A DNA stretch of 64,000 nt from Cytomitobacter sp965233735 (GTDB taxonomy: Bacteria > Pseudomonadota > Alphaproteobacteria > CAJXXZ01 > 1604HC). Below the pieces are notes generated by a model that saw only the letters and a list, made by a program, of their open reading frames with translations, was not told the DNA's origin and ran no database searches. Shown in pieces: positions 8,179 to 17,828 of this stretch; within the stretch, counting starts at the first letter, position 1; every line of letters begins with the position of its first letter. The position numbers and the translations under genes are program-made. The DNA lies in contig OZ247501.1 in assembly GCA_965233735.1 (NCBI GenBank), forward strand, positions 186,001 to 250,000, written 5' to 3'.

Positions 8179-10431
8179 TTACTTGTTTTTACTTTCAATT
8201 TTCTTTTTATTTTTAGTTATGTTTAGTATATCCAAACATTCATTCAAAGTTGTTTCAAATGGATTTTTCTTAAGAGATACATATGTATTTCTATATAAAA
8301 TCCAAGGACCAAATCTCCCTATTCCTACTTTTATATCTTCATTATTTTCAGGATGTTTTCCTATCACAAGAGGTAAAGATTTTATTTTAAGAGCTTCTTC
8401 TAATGTTACATTGTGTGGTGGAGCAAACATCTTAGGTAAAATAACTCTAGATTTTACTTCAGCAGATCCCCATTGTAAGTAATATCCATAAGGTCCATGT
8501 TTTAATAAAATGTCATCTTCAGAATTTGGGTCCACTCCAACAACAACATTTTGATCTAATGCATTTTCTATTGATTTGTTCCAATTGCATTCTGGATAAT
8601 TAGAGCAGCATAAAAATCCACTTCCCTTACTAATTCTTAATTCTTGAGTTCCGTTGCACTTAGGGCATTTAGGAGTTTCATCTTGATTAAAAAAATGCTT
8701 CTTATAAGTTTGTGATATTTCTTTTAAAACATCTTTCATATCTAACTTAAAAGCTAAGTCTACTTTATTTTTAAACTCAACCCAAAATGTTTTTAAAAGT
8801 TCTTTCCAATCCTTTTCTCCTTGAGCAACCAAATCTAATTGATTTTCCATTTCAGAAGTGAAATCATCCTGAACATACAATGAAAAATTATTTTTTAGAA
8901 AAGCTGTGACAATCCAACCTAAATCAGAAGGAATTATACTTTTGTTATCTCTGAAAATATATTCTCTTGCATCCAAAACATGAATAATTCCAGCATAAGT
9001 GCTTGGTCTACCAATTCCTTTTTCTTCTAAATACTTAATCAAAGAAGTTTCAGTAAATCTTGCTGGAGGTTTAGTTTCATGTTTTTCATGCTTAACATCA
9101 TCACAAACAACATCTCCTACTTTGAATTTCCAAACATTTTCATTTTCTAACTTATCAATGTTGTATAATTTTTGAAACCCATCAAACTTACTTTTTACTC
9201 CATGAGCTTTCCATGTAGTTTTTGTTCCTTTTACAAACATATTATAAGATTCATAAACAGCTGGAACCATCTGAGAACTTAAAGCTCTTTTCCAAATTAA
9301 ATTATACAATTTAAAACAGTCATCATCTAAATATTGCTTTATTTCTTCAGGAAAATACCCAAAATTAGTTGGGCGTATAGCCTCATGAGCCTCTTGAGCA
9401 TTTTTTGATCTAGTTTTATAAAAGTTAGCTTTTTCAGGCAAATATTGATCTCCGAATTTGCTTTTTATAACTTTTCTGCAATCTTGAATACCTTGTTCAG
9501 AAATGGATACAGAGTCTGTTCTCATATATGTAATTAAACCAACAATTCCTTCTTTTAACTTTAAACCTTCATATAATTTTTGCGCAACCTTCATTGTGAA
9601 AATAGGCTTCCACCCTAACCTGTTAGCTGCTTCTTGTTGCAAAGTTGAAGTGATTAATGGGGCATAAGGCCTTCTTAATTGTTCTTTTGTTTCAAAAGAA
9701 TCTACTAAATATTTATCATTTTTAGAAGACAGAACAGCTTCTTCAACAGATTCTGCATTCCAGTGAAATTTATCTATTTTTTTATTATTGTATTCTATTA
9801 AATTAGCATCACATGAATGATTATTTTGACTAAATTTAGCATGCAAAGTCCAGTAATCATCAGAAATAAATTCTTTTATTTCATATTCTCTATCAGTTAT
9901 AATTCTTAAAGCTGACGACTGAACCCTTCCTGCTGATTTGCTTCCAGGCAATTTTCTCCATAAAACAGGAGAAATATTAAACCCTACTAAATAATCCAAT
10001 CCTAATCTAGCCATATACGCATCAACTAATTTTTGATTGATTTCTTTTAAATTATTAATAGCTTCTTTAATAGATTTTGGAGTAATAGAATGAAATGTCA
10101 TTCGTGATAATTTGGCTTTTAACTTTGCTTTTTTGAAAATCTCAACTAAGTGCCAAGAAATAGCCTCTCCCTCTCTATCAGGGTCAGTTGCTAATATCAC
10201 TTCATCACTTTCTTTTGCTATTTTTACAATCTCTTTTACAGCCTTTGACGATTTTGATATGTTTTCCCAACTCATTGAAAATTCATTATTAACATCTACT
10301 GATCCAGTTGTTTTTAATAAAGATCGAACATGACCATAACTAGCCAATACTTTATAATCAATATCTTCTGATTTTAAATAAGAATTCAGTGCTTTTGCTT
10401 TTGTTGGAGACTCAACTACAATTAATTTCAT
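8179..10431 (-). CDS. topA: DNA topoisomerase I (type IA)
   Basis: Relaxes negative supercoils through a 5'-phosphotyrosine intermediate. Over 750 residues it shows the Toprim domain with VVESPTKAKAL and metal-binding DPDREGEA (D83, D85), then the nucleophile Y302 in GLITYMRTDS. The C-terminus has one four-cysteine zinc ribbon (CPKCNGTQ to CSNYPEC) followed by two topoisomerase C-terminal repeats (HGPYGYYLQWG, GRFGPWILYRNTYVSL). This one-zinc arrangement is shorter than E. coli TopA (865 residues, three zinc fingers). It lies 48 bases downstream of dprA on the same strand, the usual smf-topA order. Confidence 0.97.
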   Translation of the reverse strand: MKLIVVESPTKAKALNSYLKSEDIDYKVLASYGHVRSLLKTTGSVDVNNEFSMSWENISKSSKAVKEIVKIAKESDEVILATDPDREGEAISWHLVEIFKKAKLKAKLSRMTFHSITPKSIKEAINNLKEINQKLVDAYMARLGLDYLVGFNISPVLWRKLPGSKSAGRVQSSALRIITDREYEIKEFISDDYWTLHAKFSQNNHSCDANLIEYNNKKIDKFHWNAESVEEAVLSSKNDKYLVDSFETKEQLRRPYAPLITSTLQQEAANRLGWKPIFTMKVAQKLYEGLKLKEGIVGLITYMRTDSVSISEQGIQDCRKVIKSKFGDQYLPEKANFYKTRSKNAQEAHEAIRPTNFGYFPEEIKQYLDDDCFKLYNLIWKRALSSQMVPAVYESYNMFVKGTKTTWKAHGVKSKFDGFQKLYNIDKLENENVWKFKVGDVVCDDVKHEKHETKPPARFTETSLIKYLEEKGIGRPSTYAGIIHVLDAREYIFRDNKSIIPSDLGWIVTAFLKNNFSLYVQDDFTSEMENQLDLVAQGEKDWKELLKTFWVEFKNKVDLAFKLDMKDVLKEISQTYKKHFFNQDETPKCPKCNGTQELRISKGSGFLCCSNYPECNWNKSIENALDQNVVVGVDPNSEDDILLKHGPYGYYLQWGSAEVKSRVILPKMFAPPHNVTLEEALKIKSLPLVIGKHPENNEDIKVGIGRFGPWILYRNTYVSLKKNPFETTLNECLDILNITKNKKKIESKNK

Positions 10432-10479
10432 AAAAAACTTATTGCAGATATTTACAAATTAATCAATGAAAAAATGCAA

Positions 10480-11565
10480 TTATTTATTCAAAATAACTTT
10501 ATTGCCCCATAAATGTTTTATTTTATTTTCTATTTCTAATTGAACTAATAATGATTTTACTATACTCACAGGTAAATTTGATTTACTAATTAATATTTCT
10601 ATTGAAGTAGGCAAAAATGAAACCAAAGACAGCAAGTAACTTTTTTTGTCTGTAATTTCATCTTCATTAAAATCATATTTTATAGCTGATGAATATTTTT
10701 CAACAGGTTCTTTTAACTTGAAATTTTCAAATAAATTATTAATATCATATACAAATTCAGTTAAATGAGCTCCTTGTTTTATCAGCTTGTTTGTTCCTCT
10801 TGACCTTGGATCTAAAGGACATCCTGGAATAGCAAATATTTCTCTACCATTATCAAGTGCAAATTGAGCTGTAATTAAAGATCCTGATTTTAATCCTGCT
10901 TCAGAAATCAAGACTCCCCAACTCATTCCTGCAATGATTCTATTTCTAGCAGGAAATAAATGTGCAGATGGCCTTGTTCCAAAAGCAACCTCAGAAATCA
11001 AGACTCCTTGATTAGATATTTGATCATATAGTTTTTGATTTTCTTGAGGATAAACATGATCTATACCGTTTGCTAGAACTGCTATAGTTCCTGTATTTAA
11101 ACTTCCTATGTGCGCATTAGTATCTATTCCTCTAGCTAACCCAGAAACTACTGTGTATCCAAATTCTCCAAGCTCTCCTGCAATTCTTTTTGTCAAAGAC
11201 TGACTTTGCATAGAACAGTTCCTAGACCCAGCAATTCCAAACATACGATTATTTTTCAAAAGATTTTTATTTCCTTTGATACAAATTAATGGTGGAGCAT
11301 CTCTTATTTCTTTTAAAAAATTTGGATATCCTGGTTCACAAAAAGCTATTAAATCAGCTCCAAAATTTTTAATTTTTCTAAATTCTAATAAGGCATCTTC
11401 TTTGCTATGTAAGCAGTTAATTTTGCTTTCTAAGTATTTGATAACTTTATCAATAGATTTATAAGTTTCTAATAAATATAGAAAACTTATTGGCCCAATA
11501 TTTCTAGTTCTAATTACTCTTAAAAAATCAATTTTTTCTTCTTGAGTCAGATCTTTATTAATCAT
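10480..11565 (-). CDS. dprA: DNA processing protein DprA/Smf
   Basis: Binds incoming single-stranded DNA and loads RecA during transformation. The 361 residues contain the Rossmann-like core: GIAGSRNCS, VVSGLARGIDTNAHIGSL, GTIAVLANGIDHVYPQ, FPARNRIIAGMSWGVLISEA and GSLITAQFALDNGREIFAIPG, plus an N-terminal helical region and a C-terminal winged-helix-like segment (about 295-360). Its start overlaps the plsY stop by four bases, so plsY, dprA and probably topA form one transcript. Retention in so small a genome fits either natural competence or a general recombination role. Pilin-like genes at 40-42 kb make the first worth considering. Confidence 0.95.
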   Translation of the reverse strand: MINKDLTQEEKIDFLRVIRTRNIGPISFLYLLETYKSIDKVIKYLESKINCLHSKEDALLEFRKIKNFGADLIAFCEPGYPNFLKEIRDAPPLICIKGNKNLLKNNRMFGIAGSRNCSMQSQSLTKRIAGELGEFGYTVVSGLARGIDTNAHIGSLNTGTIAVLANGIDHVYPQENQKLYDQISNQGVLISEVAFGTRPSAHLFPARNRIIAGMSWGVLISEAGLKSGSLITAQFALDNGREIFAIPGCPLDPRSRGTNKLIKQGAHLTEFVYDINNLFENFKLKEPVEKYSSAIKYDFNEDEITDKKSYLLSLVSFLPTSIEILISKSNLPVSIVKSLLVQLEIENKIKHLWGNKVILNK

Positions 11566-12089
11566 TTAAGGCTTTGAGCAATCCCAGATAATATATGTCT
11601 TTTTACAATTAATAAACTTAAAATAAAAATCATAAAAAAAGATTCAAAGCTATGCAAAAATGCTATAATTAAGCTTATGAACAAAGAAATATAACTAGCA
11701 TAAGTAGGTTTTAATTTCTTTGAAACAACTATTATAATCCATGTAAGCATAGGGAATAGTGCTAAAAATTTAAACAAAGAAATCATTAATCCAAAAAATG
11801 GAGCAACACCTTTTCCTCTAGACCAAGGACCATACATATGGCCAAGAACAACAAAAATTCCTAAATATAAAGCTGGCTCATCAAACAATAAGCATGCAAA
11901 AGATTTGCTAATATCGCAAACAGCAGTTAATAAACCTATGAATTTTCCATTTACTCTCCATGCATTAGTAGTTCCAATATTTCCCGAACCATTGTCTTTA
12001 ATATTTTTTCCACCAAATAAGTTAGACCATATGATTCCAAATGGGATTGACCCTATCATGAACATTATAAAATATAAATAACTTATCAT
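11562..12089 (-). CDS. plsY: Glycerol-3-phosphate acyltransferase PlsY
   Basis: An inner-membrane enzyme that acylates glycerol-3-phosphate from acyl-phosphate, the first step of phospholipid synthesis. The 175 residues have about five membrane segments and the three family motifs: GSIPFGIIW with GSGNIGTTNAWR (motif 1), GHMYGPWSRGKGVAPFFG (motif 2) and a degenerate third around HSFESFF. It is overlapped by four bases by both neighbours, upstream trcR-like and downstream dprA, showing tight translational coupling. Lipid synthesis is also supported by accBC, fabD and fabG in this window. Confidence 0.93.
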   Translation of the reverse strand: MISYLYFIMFMIGSIPFGIIWSNLFGGKNIKDNGSGNIGTTNAWRVNGKFIGLLTAVCDISKSFACLLFDEPALYLGIFVVLGHMYGPWSRGKGVAPFFGLMISLFKFLALFPMLTWIIIVVSKKLKPTYASYISLFISLIIAFLHSFESFFMIFILSLLIVKRHILSGIAQSLK

Positions 12090-12580
12090 TTTCTTTCCTT
12101 AATAAACCTATCTAAATAATCTTTAGAGCAAATTCCAACTAATATTGGATCATTCGAAGAAATATAAACTTCATCATTATCTATAACATCATTTACATCT
12201 TTAACTTTTATTCCAAAAAATTTAGCAATTTCTTTGTTAGTTAGTTGGGAATGATTTTTTTTCATCCAAACAATGCAATTAGGCAAATATTTTCTAAGAG
12301 CATGAGGTATTTTTCTTACAGCGCTTATATTCAAATCTACTTTTATATTTAGCTTTAATGAAGATTCTGGGTCTTTTTCACATCTATCTATCTCTGAACT
12401 TAATAATTGTCCTCTTGCAATTGGATCATTAGCAGTCAAACTTTTTTCAGCAAACTCTCCTTTGATCACATGCAAATCTAGCACACTAATAGAGCAAAAA
12501 TCTGATATTTGTTTTAAAGATAATTTTGTATTTTTTATCAACCATAATGCTGTAGAGCGAGGCATGAGAAGTCTATTCAT
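12086..12580 (-). CDS. trcR: DUF1013 / TrcR-type alphaproteobacterial regulator
   Basis: Resembles the DUF1013 family, annotated in Alphaproteobacteria as cell-cycle transcriptional regulator TrcR. Family features seen: MPRSTALWLIKNTKLSLKQI, SDFCSISVLDLHVIKG, DPIARGQLLSSEIDRCE and a second helix-turn-helix-like unit (LTNKEIAKFFGIKVKDVNDV). 164 residues, about the usual length. It heads a four-gene minus-strand run with plsY, dprA and topA. The family is nearly confined to Alphaproteobacteria, so this gene is one of the better lineage markers here. The exact regulatory target is unknown to me. Confidence 0.85.
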   Translation of the reverse strand: MNRLLMPRSTALWLIKNTKLSLKQISDFCSISVLDLHVIKGEFAEKSLTANDPIARGQLLSSEIDRCEKDPESSLKLNIKVDLNISAVRKIPHALRKYLPNCIVWMKKNHSQLTNKEIAKFFGIKVKDVNDVIDNDEVYISSNDPILVGICSKDYLDRFIKERK

Positions 12581-12658
12581 ATTGTCTTCCTTTTCGTTAA
12601 ATGAATCTTAACACAGTTGAGGCTTTCATTGAAAGTTTAGAGATATTATACTCTTATT

Positions 12659-13102
12659 ATGAAAATAATTTTTCTTCTTTGTTTTAGTTTTTTAAATTGC
12701 AATAAATTGTCACAAGAATATTACACTCTATTCATAGGAAATTCACATTATAAATCAAACAATAAAATGATAAATGATATTAATTTGAAAAAGATATCAT
12801 TAATTAGTTTAAGAAGTGATTTTCCTGTTTTTTCTTTATCTATTGAAGAAAGCAAGAAAAAAACTACAATTCAGTGGCTTTATAATTTTTGCTTATTTAG
12901 CTTAATAGGATCAGAACGATCAAAAACAATTAAAGAAATAAAAAAAGAAATATACAAATCTCATTATGGATTTGTTCAAGGAGTAAATAAATTACTTGAG
13001 TTAAATCATAATACATTTTCTCAAAAGGATAAAAAATGGATAAGCAATGCTAAATTATGGATCTCAGCTTATGAGAGTATGGAGGTTGAAAATGATAACT
13101 AA
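12659..13102 (+). CDS. Small secreted or anchored protein upstream of HemY-like gene
   Basis: Not recognised with confidence. 147 residues with a hydrophobic N-terminus (MKIIFLLCFSFLNC) that could be a signal peptide or lipobox-like anchor. The rest is helical and charged. Its last codons overlap the start of the HemY-like gene by 11 bases. In many alphaproteobacteria a mitofilin-like (COG4223) membrane protein precedes hemY; position and the C-terminal KKWISNAKLWISAYESM helix would fit a very reduced version of that protein. This is inference from context only. Confidence 0.6.
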   Translation: MKIIFLLCFSFLNCNKLSQEYYTLFIGNSHYKSNNKMINDINLKKISLISLRSDFPVFSLSIEESKKKTTIQWLYNFCLFSLIGSERSKTIKEIKKEIYKSHYGFVQGVNKLLELNHNTFSQKDKKWISNAKLWISAYESMEVENDN

Positions 13103-14174
13103 TATTTTATTACTATCTATCATTGCTTTAATTATAAAAGTAACAGATTTTGTTCCATTAAAAATAATTATAGGAGATTTGCATATTCAAAATAAACTAT
13201 CTTCTTTAATTATAGTTACTTCCTTGTTTTTGATAATTTTCACTTATTTATCAAACATTTCAAGAAATATAAAAAATATAATATCAAGCTATTTATTAAG
13301 ACAGAAAATAAAAAATGAGAAAATATATAATGAACATATAATTATAGAATGTGCAAAAAAAATATGTGGTAAAAACCAAAAATTAAAAATCAAAAAAAAT
13401 ATTTTGCATAATGTTATATCATTTATTTATAATAATGACTCTATTGAAAATGCAAAAAAGTTAGATAAATTTATTAACAAGTCTATTTTTACAAATATAT
13501 TCTTTGCAAAGGAGCATATTAATAAAAAGCAGTATATTAAAGCTCAAACAAATTTAGAATATTTAAACAATAATTTGAGTGATTGCTCTTGGACAATAAA
13601 TCAGCTTTATACTTGCTATATAAAAAACAATGAATTTGATAACTGCAATAAGTTTTTAAACTCAATAAAATCTACTATAGATAATGAAGAATTTATAATT
13701 AAAAAATCTAACTTGATGTTTGCAAAATATCAATTCTCACAAAATGATGAAGATATTGAATTGGCTCTATCTATCAACCCATATAGCAAAGATATTTTAA
13801 ATTCTTATCTGCAAGTATTTCAAGAAGACATTGTAAAAATAACAACAGCAATTGAAAAATATTGGAGCCAAACTCCATCTTTAGAATTTGGATTTACATA
13901 CTATAATTCTTTAACTTTATTGCAAACTCATAAGTTAGATAAAATAAACAACTTAACAAAAGATTTTCCAGATCACATCAATTCTTTAATTTTAAAATGT
14001 TATGCATCTATTAATGCCTCTGTTAACTCAGTTGAAGAACTATTATATAAGATAAAACAATATGATTTATATATGTATAATGCTTTAAAATTATATTTAA
14101 TTGCAAAATCTGAATGCAAAGAAGACATAGTGAATATCTCTAATAACCTTATAATAAGTAGAAAAAATTCATGA
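13092..14174 (+). CDS. hemY: HemY-like membrane TPR protein
   Basis: 360 residues from ATG 13092, chosen because a GGAGG site lies about eight bases upstream; an in-frame ATG at 13047 gives a longer but less likely start. The N-terminus has two membrane segments (MITNILLLSIIALIIKVTDF and SLIIVTSLFLIIFTYL) with a short loop, as in HemY-N proteins, then a long helical part with TPR-like repeats (about 125-350, for example INKKQYIKAQTNLEYL). HemY proteins are linked by operon context to haem synthesis, but their molecular role is unclear. No other haem gene is in the window. The next gene, glyQ, overlaps its stop by four bases. Confidence 0.65.
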   Translation: MITNILLLSIIALIIKVTDFVPLKIIIGDLHIQNKLSSLIIVTSLFLIIFTYLSNISRNIKNIISSYLLRQKIKNEKIYNEHIIIECAKKICGKNQKLKIKKNILHNVISFIYNNDSIENAKKLDKFINKSIFTNIFFAKEHINKKQYIKAQTNLEYLNNNLSDCSWTINQLYTCYIKNNEFDNCNKFLNSIKSTIDNEEFIIKKSNLMFAKYQFSQNDEDIELALSINPYSKDILNSYLQVFQEDIVKITTAIEKYWSQTPSLEFGFTYYNSLTLLQTHKLDKINNLTKDFPDHINSLILKCYASINASVNSVEELLYKIKQYDLYMYNALKLYLIAKSECKEDIVNISNNLIISRKNS

Positions 14175-14992
14175 TAAGTTTTTGTAATATTGTTAATGAA
14201 TTATCAAAATACTGGAAATATAAAGGATGCAAACTAATTCAACCTATAGATATTCCCGTTGGAGCTGCAACAATGCATCCTCATTTTATTCTTAACGCAA
14301 GAAATCCACATAAGCTTGCTTATATTCAACCTTGTAGAAGACCACAAGACAGTAGATCCAATAGTAAAAATAGACTTTACAAGCATCATCAGTTTCAAGT
14401 TACAATGTCCCCTATTCCCAATGATCCTCAAGAATTATTTTTAGAAAGTTTGAGAGTTATTGGGTTCAATTTCAAGGAAAATGAAATTAAATTTGTTGCT
14501 GGAGACTGGAAAAGTCCTAATTTAGGAGCATTTGGAGTTGGTAGCGAAATACTAGCGAACAATGCAGAAATATCTCAATTCACTTATTTTCAGCAAATAG
14601 GAGGAAAAGATTTGGTAAACCCTATAATAGAAATAACTTATGGATTAGAAAGAGTGGCTATGCAACTTCAACAAGTTTCTGATTGGAGAGAAATCATTTG
14701 GCAAGATGATATAAAATATAAAGATATAGATGATAATGAATTTAGCTTAGCATCTACATCTAAGTACAATATTAAATCTCTGTATAAAATGTTTGAATTG
14801 TATATTAATGAATCTACTCATTTAATTGATCAAAAATTGAAACACCCAGCTTATGAACAATTTTTACTAGCAAATCATACATTTAATATTTTAGAAGCAA
14901 GCCAAGCTTTTAGCCCAACACAACGAGTTGATGAATTAAAAAAACTAAGAAATATAGGTCAAAAGTGCATCAACATAGGTGAGTTATCATGA
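14171..14992 (+). CDS. glyQ: Glycyl-tRNA synthetase alpha subunit
   Basis: Catalytic subunit of the bacterial heterotetrameric GlyRS. The 273 residues show YWKYKGCKLIQPIDIPVGAATMHP, AYIQPCRRPQDSRS, RLYKHHQFQVTMSP and the motif 3 region EITYGLERVAMQLQ. Slightly shorter than the usual 300 residues. Start overlaps the HemY-like stop and its own stop overlaps glyS by four bases, giving balanced translation of the two subunits. Confidence 0.97.
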   Translation: MISFCNIVNELSKYWKYKGCKLIQPIDIPVGAATMHPHFILNARNPHKLAYIQPCRRPQDSRSNSKNRLYKHHQFQVTMSPIPNDPQELFLESLRVIGFNFKENEIKFVAGDWKSPNLGAFGVGSEILANNAEISQFTYFQQIGGKDLVNPIIEITYGLERVAMQLQQVSDWREIIWQDDIKYKDIDDNEFSLASTSKYNIKSLYKMFELYINESTHLIDQKLKHPAYEQFLLANHTFNILEASQAFSPTQRVDELKKLRNIGQKCINIGELS

Positions 14993-16863
14993 ATGAAATA
15001 TTATTTGAAATAATGCATGAAAGCATTCCACTTGATAATAAAGAAATAAATTTAAAACAGTGGAATATTAGCTTAGAGAAAACATTGAACAGTTATTTAA
15101 TTCAAAATTATAAAATACAAACTTATTTAACAAACACAAGGTTGCTAACTGTTATTAGCAATGTTCCACAATTTGTTCAGCAAGAAGATGAAAAAATACG
15201 AGGCCCGAGGGAAAAAACAGACCAAAGTATAATAGATAAATTTTTAACAAAGCATAACAAAACCAAAGAAGATTTATATATAAACAATGGGTTTATTTAT
15301 ATAAACAAAACATATGAAAAGAAAAATATTATAGATATTATTCCAAATATATTTTTAGAAACAATGAGCAAAATGAAATGGAATAAAAGCATGTTTTGGG
15401 GAGAAAAAAATTCTTGGATAAGACCAATAAGAAGAACTATTTGTTTATACAATGAAACACCTCTTCTATTTCATGAATTTGAAATCAGCACATCTTCAAA
15501 CTTTCTTTATGATTTTATTAATAAAAAAGAATTCATAGCTTATGACTTTAAGTCATACAAAGAAAAATTAGAAGAAGAAAGCATATATTTAGATGATAAT
15601 ACGAAGTTACAAAAACTAAATGAAATAATCACAAACATTCCTCTAAATATAAAAGAAGAAGAAATGAAAAGCGTTATAAATAAAATTGAAAACATGCATG
15701 TTTATCATACAAAAATACAAGATGAATTTAACCTTCCTATAGAAATAAAAAGAGATATATTAAAGGAGCAAAATTATATTGGAAAGTTCAAAGATAATAA
15801 ATTAACTGATATTATTATTCTGTCTGAACAAAAAATGGAAAATGTAAATTTGCTAATAAAACAAAGCATACAGACTCTTTTTTCAAAATTTGATGACATG
15901 ATGTTCTTTTGGAAATCTGACTTACAAAATGACATACAATATTATTTAAAAAAACTAGAAAATACTATCTTATATAATAATTTAGGTAGCTTGAAACAAA
16001 AACAGGATAGAATGTTTAATATAGCAAAATCATTTCAAAATGATACTAACCTATTAAGATCTATTGAATTATTTCAAATAGGCATATGCATGAGCACTGT
16101 TGATGAAATGCCACAATTTCAAAGTCTGATGTCATGCTTTTTTGCTATAAACAATAATGAAACAACTGAAGTATCTAATATTTTAAAATCTCAATATACA
16201 GGTAAAAATCATAATATAAATTCTATATATTTAAAATTTTTGAATAATTTAGATACTTTAATTGCATTTGTAGGAAACAATATAATTCCCACAGGATCTG
16301 CTGATCCTTTAGCTATAAGACGAAAATGCATCCATGTAATTCAAGATATATTTCAACTTCATGATCTAGGACTAAATGTGAATATTCAAGATCATATTGA
16401 TTTGTTTGAAAATGAATTTAAAAAGCAAAATATTAATTTAAATTTATCTAAATTAAATGAATTTATACAAAAAAGATTTGAATATATATTAAAATTAGAA
16501 TGCTTAGAAAAAGCATATATGGTATTTAATGAAAAAAATATGTTTTTAGCTAAAGAAAAATTAAAATCAATAAAATCTTTTGACCAAGATAAATTAAACA
16601 TAATAACATCTATATATCATAGGTTAAGCGGATTGAATTATTCTAATATAGAAGAAAAGTCTGATGAAATAACTGATGAAATGAAAATATTGCTCAATTT
16701 TCTTAAAACAGATTCTAATTTGAATGATTTTTTCTTAATAAGCTGTCAAATTGAAGAAATTTTTAAAAATACATTAGTAGATAAGAATTTGCATTTAAAA
16801 TATTTGCTCAAACAAATATATGATAGATTTTCTTCTTATGCTAATTTTGGAAAAGAAAAATGA
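14989..16863 (+). CDS. glyS: Glycyl-tRNA synthetase beta subunit
   Basis: tRNA-binding partner of GlyQ. 624 residues against roughly 690 in the family. Recognisable segments include IRGPREKTDQ, MSKMKWNKSMFWGEKNSWIRPIRRTI and PTGSADPLAIRRKCIHVIQDI near the HD-like region. Most of the sequence is strongly diverged and AT-biased, as expected in a fast-evolving symbiont. Overlaps glyQ and the exonuclease gene by four bases each. Confidence 0.95.
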   Translation: MNEILFEIMHESIPLDNKEINLKQWNISLEKTLNSYLIQNYKIQTYLTNTRLLTVISNVPQFVQQEDEKIRGPREKTDQSIIDKFLTKHNKTKEDLYINNGFIYINKTYEKKNIIDIIPNIFLETMSKMKWNKSMFWGEKNSWIRPIRRTICLYNETPLLFHEFEISTSSNFLYDFINKKEFIAYDFKSYKEKLEEESIYLDDNTKLQKLNEIITNIPLNIKEEEMKSVINKIENMHVYHTKIQDEFNLPIEIKRDILKEQNYIGKFKDNKLTDIIILSEQKMENVNLLIKQSIQTLFSKFDDMMFFWKSDLQNDIQYYLKKLENTILYNNLGSLKQKQDRMFNIAKSFQNDTNLLRSIELFQIGICMSTVDEMPQFQSLMSCFFAINNNETTEVSNILKSQYTGKNHNINSIYLKFLNNLDTLIAFVGNNIIPTGSADPLAIRRKCIHVIQDIFQLHDLGLNVNIQDHIDLFENEFKKQNINLNLSKLNEFIQKRFEYILKLECLEKAYMVFNEKNMFLAKEKLKSIKSFDQDKLNIITSIYHRLSGLNYSNIEEKSDEITDEMKILLNFLKTDSNLNDFFLISCQIEEIFKNTLVDKNLHLKYLLKQIYDRFSSYANFGKEK

Positions 16864-17711
16864 ATTTAATTATAATAGATGGATTTAGTATTTTATTTAG
16901 AAACTTCTTTGCTATGAATAACCTATATAATGCAGATGGAATTCCAATTGGCGGCGTGGTTGGGTTTTTAAGAACAGTTTTCAAAATTATAAATAATTTC
17001 CAACCGACTTATTGCGCAATTGCATTAGATAGTGGAAAACCAACTTGGAGACACAATCTTTATTCTCAATATAAATCTAATAGAAAAAAAACACCTGAAG
17101 ATTTAATTCCTCAATTTGAAATAATATTTGAAATTTGTGAAATGTTAAATATCTCTACTTTTAAAGGAGAAGAATGTGAAGCTGATGACTGGATTGCTTC
17201 GCTATCTCATCAATATAAAAAACAATGTAAAGAAGTCATGATATGCTCTTCTGATAAAGATTTAATGCAATTAGTAGGGGATAATGTATTTTTTATCGAT
17301 CCATTTAAATTAATGATTATGCATCCACAAGATGTGAAAGATAAGTTTGGAGTGAATCCTAATCAAATTCCAGACTTATTTGGTTTGATTGGAGATGCTA
17401 GTGATTGCATACCTGGAGTCCCTACAGTAGGTTTGAAAACAGCTTCTACTTGGTTACAAGAATTTTCAAATATAGAAAATATTTTTCAAAACAGAGATAA
17501 ATTAAAACCTCAATCTAGAGTGAAAAAATTAGAAGAACACTATGATCAAGCTATATTATCAAGATCACTTGCAGAATTAAAATATGAATTAGAAACACCA
17601 ACAATTAACAGCTTAATATACGGAACTGAAGAAAATAATATTATAAACTTCATTAAAAAATATAAATTATCTCAACACATAAGAAAATACCCTGATATAA
17701 TTATTAAATAG
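16860..17711 (+). CDS. Stand-alone 5'-3' exonuclease (PolA N-terminal domain)
   Basis: 283 residues equal to the 5' nuclease domain of DNA polymerase I with nothing added. Visible metal-binding and structural motifs: LIIIDGFSILFR, ECEADDWIASLS, MICSSDKDLMQLVG and GLIGDASDCIPGVPTVGLKTA (helix-hairpin-helix). It would remove RNA primers and flaps during lagging-strand synthesis and repair. No polymerase domain follows: the next frame is mreB. Either Pol I polymerase has been lost or it is encoded elsewhere. Translationally coupled to glyS by a four-base overlap. Confidence 0.93.
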   Translation: MNLIIIDGFSILFRNFFAMNNLYNADGIPIGGVVGFLRTVFKIINNFQPTYCAIALDSGKPTWRHNLYSQYKSNRKKTPEDLIPQFEIIFEICEMLNISTFKGEECEADDWIASLSHQYKKQCKEVMICSSDKDLMQLVGDNVFFIDPFKLMIMHPQDVKDKFGVNPNQIPDLFGLIGDASDCIPGVPTVGLKTASTWLQEFSNIENIFQNRDKLKPQSRVKKLEEHYDQAILSRSLAELKYELETPTINSLIYGTEENNIINFIKKYKLSQHIRKYPDIIIK

Positions 17712-17828
17712 CTCTTATTTTGCAATCAATAGAATTGATTTTATTATCTCTTACAGTTAACATGACATATGATATTAAAAATCCTAAAAAAGTTATCAAA
17801 AAAAGTGAAATTATTTTTCAAATATATA

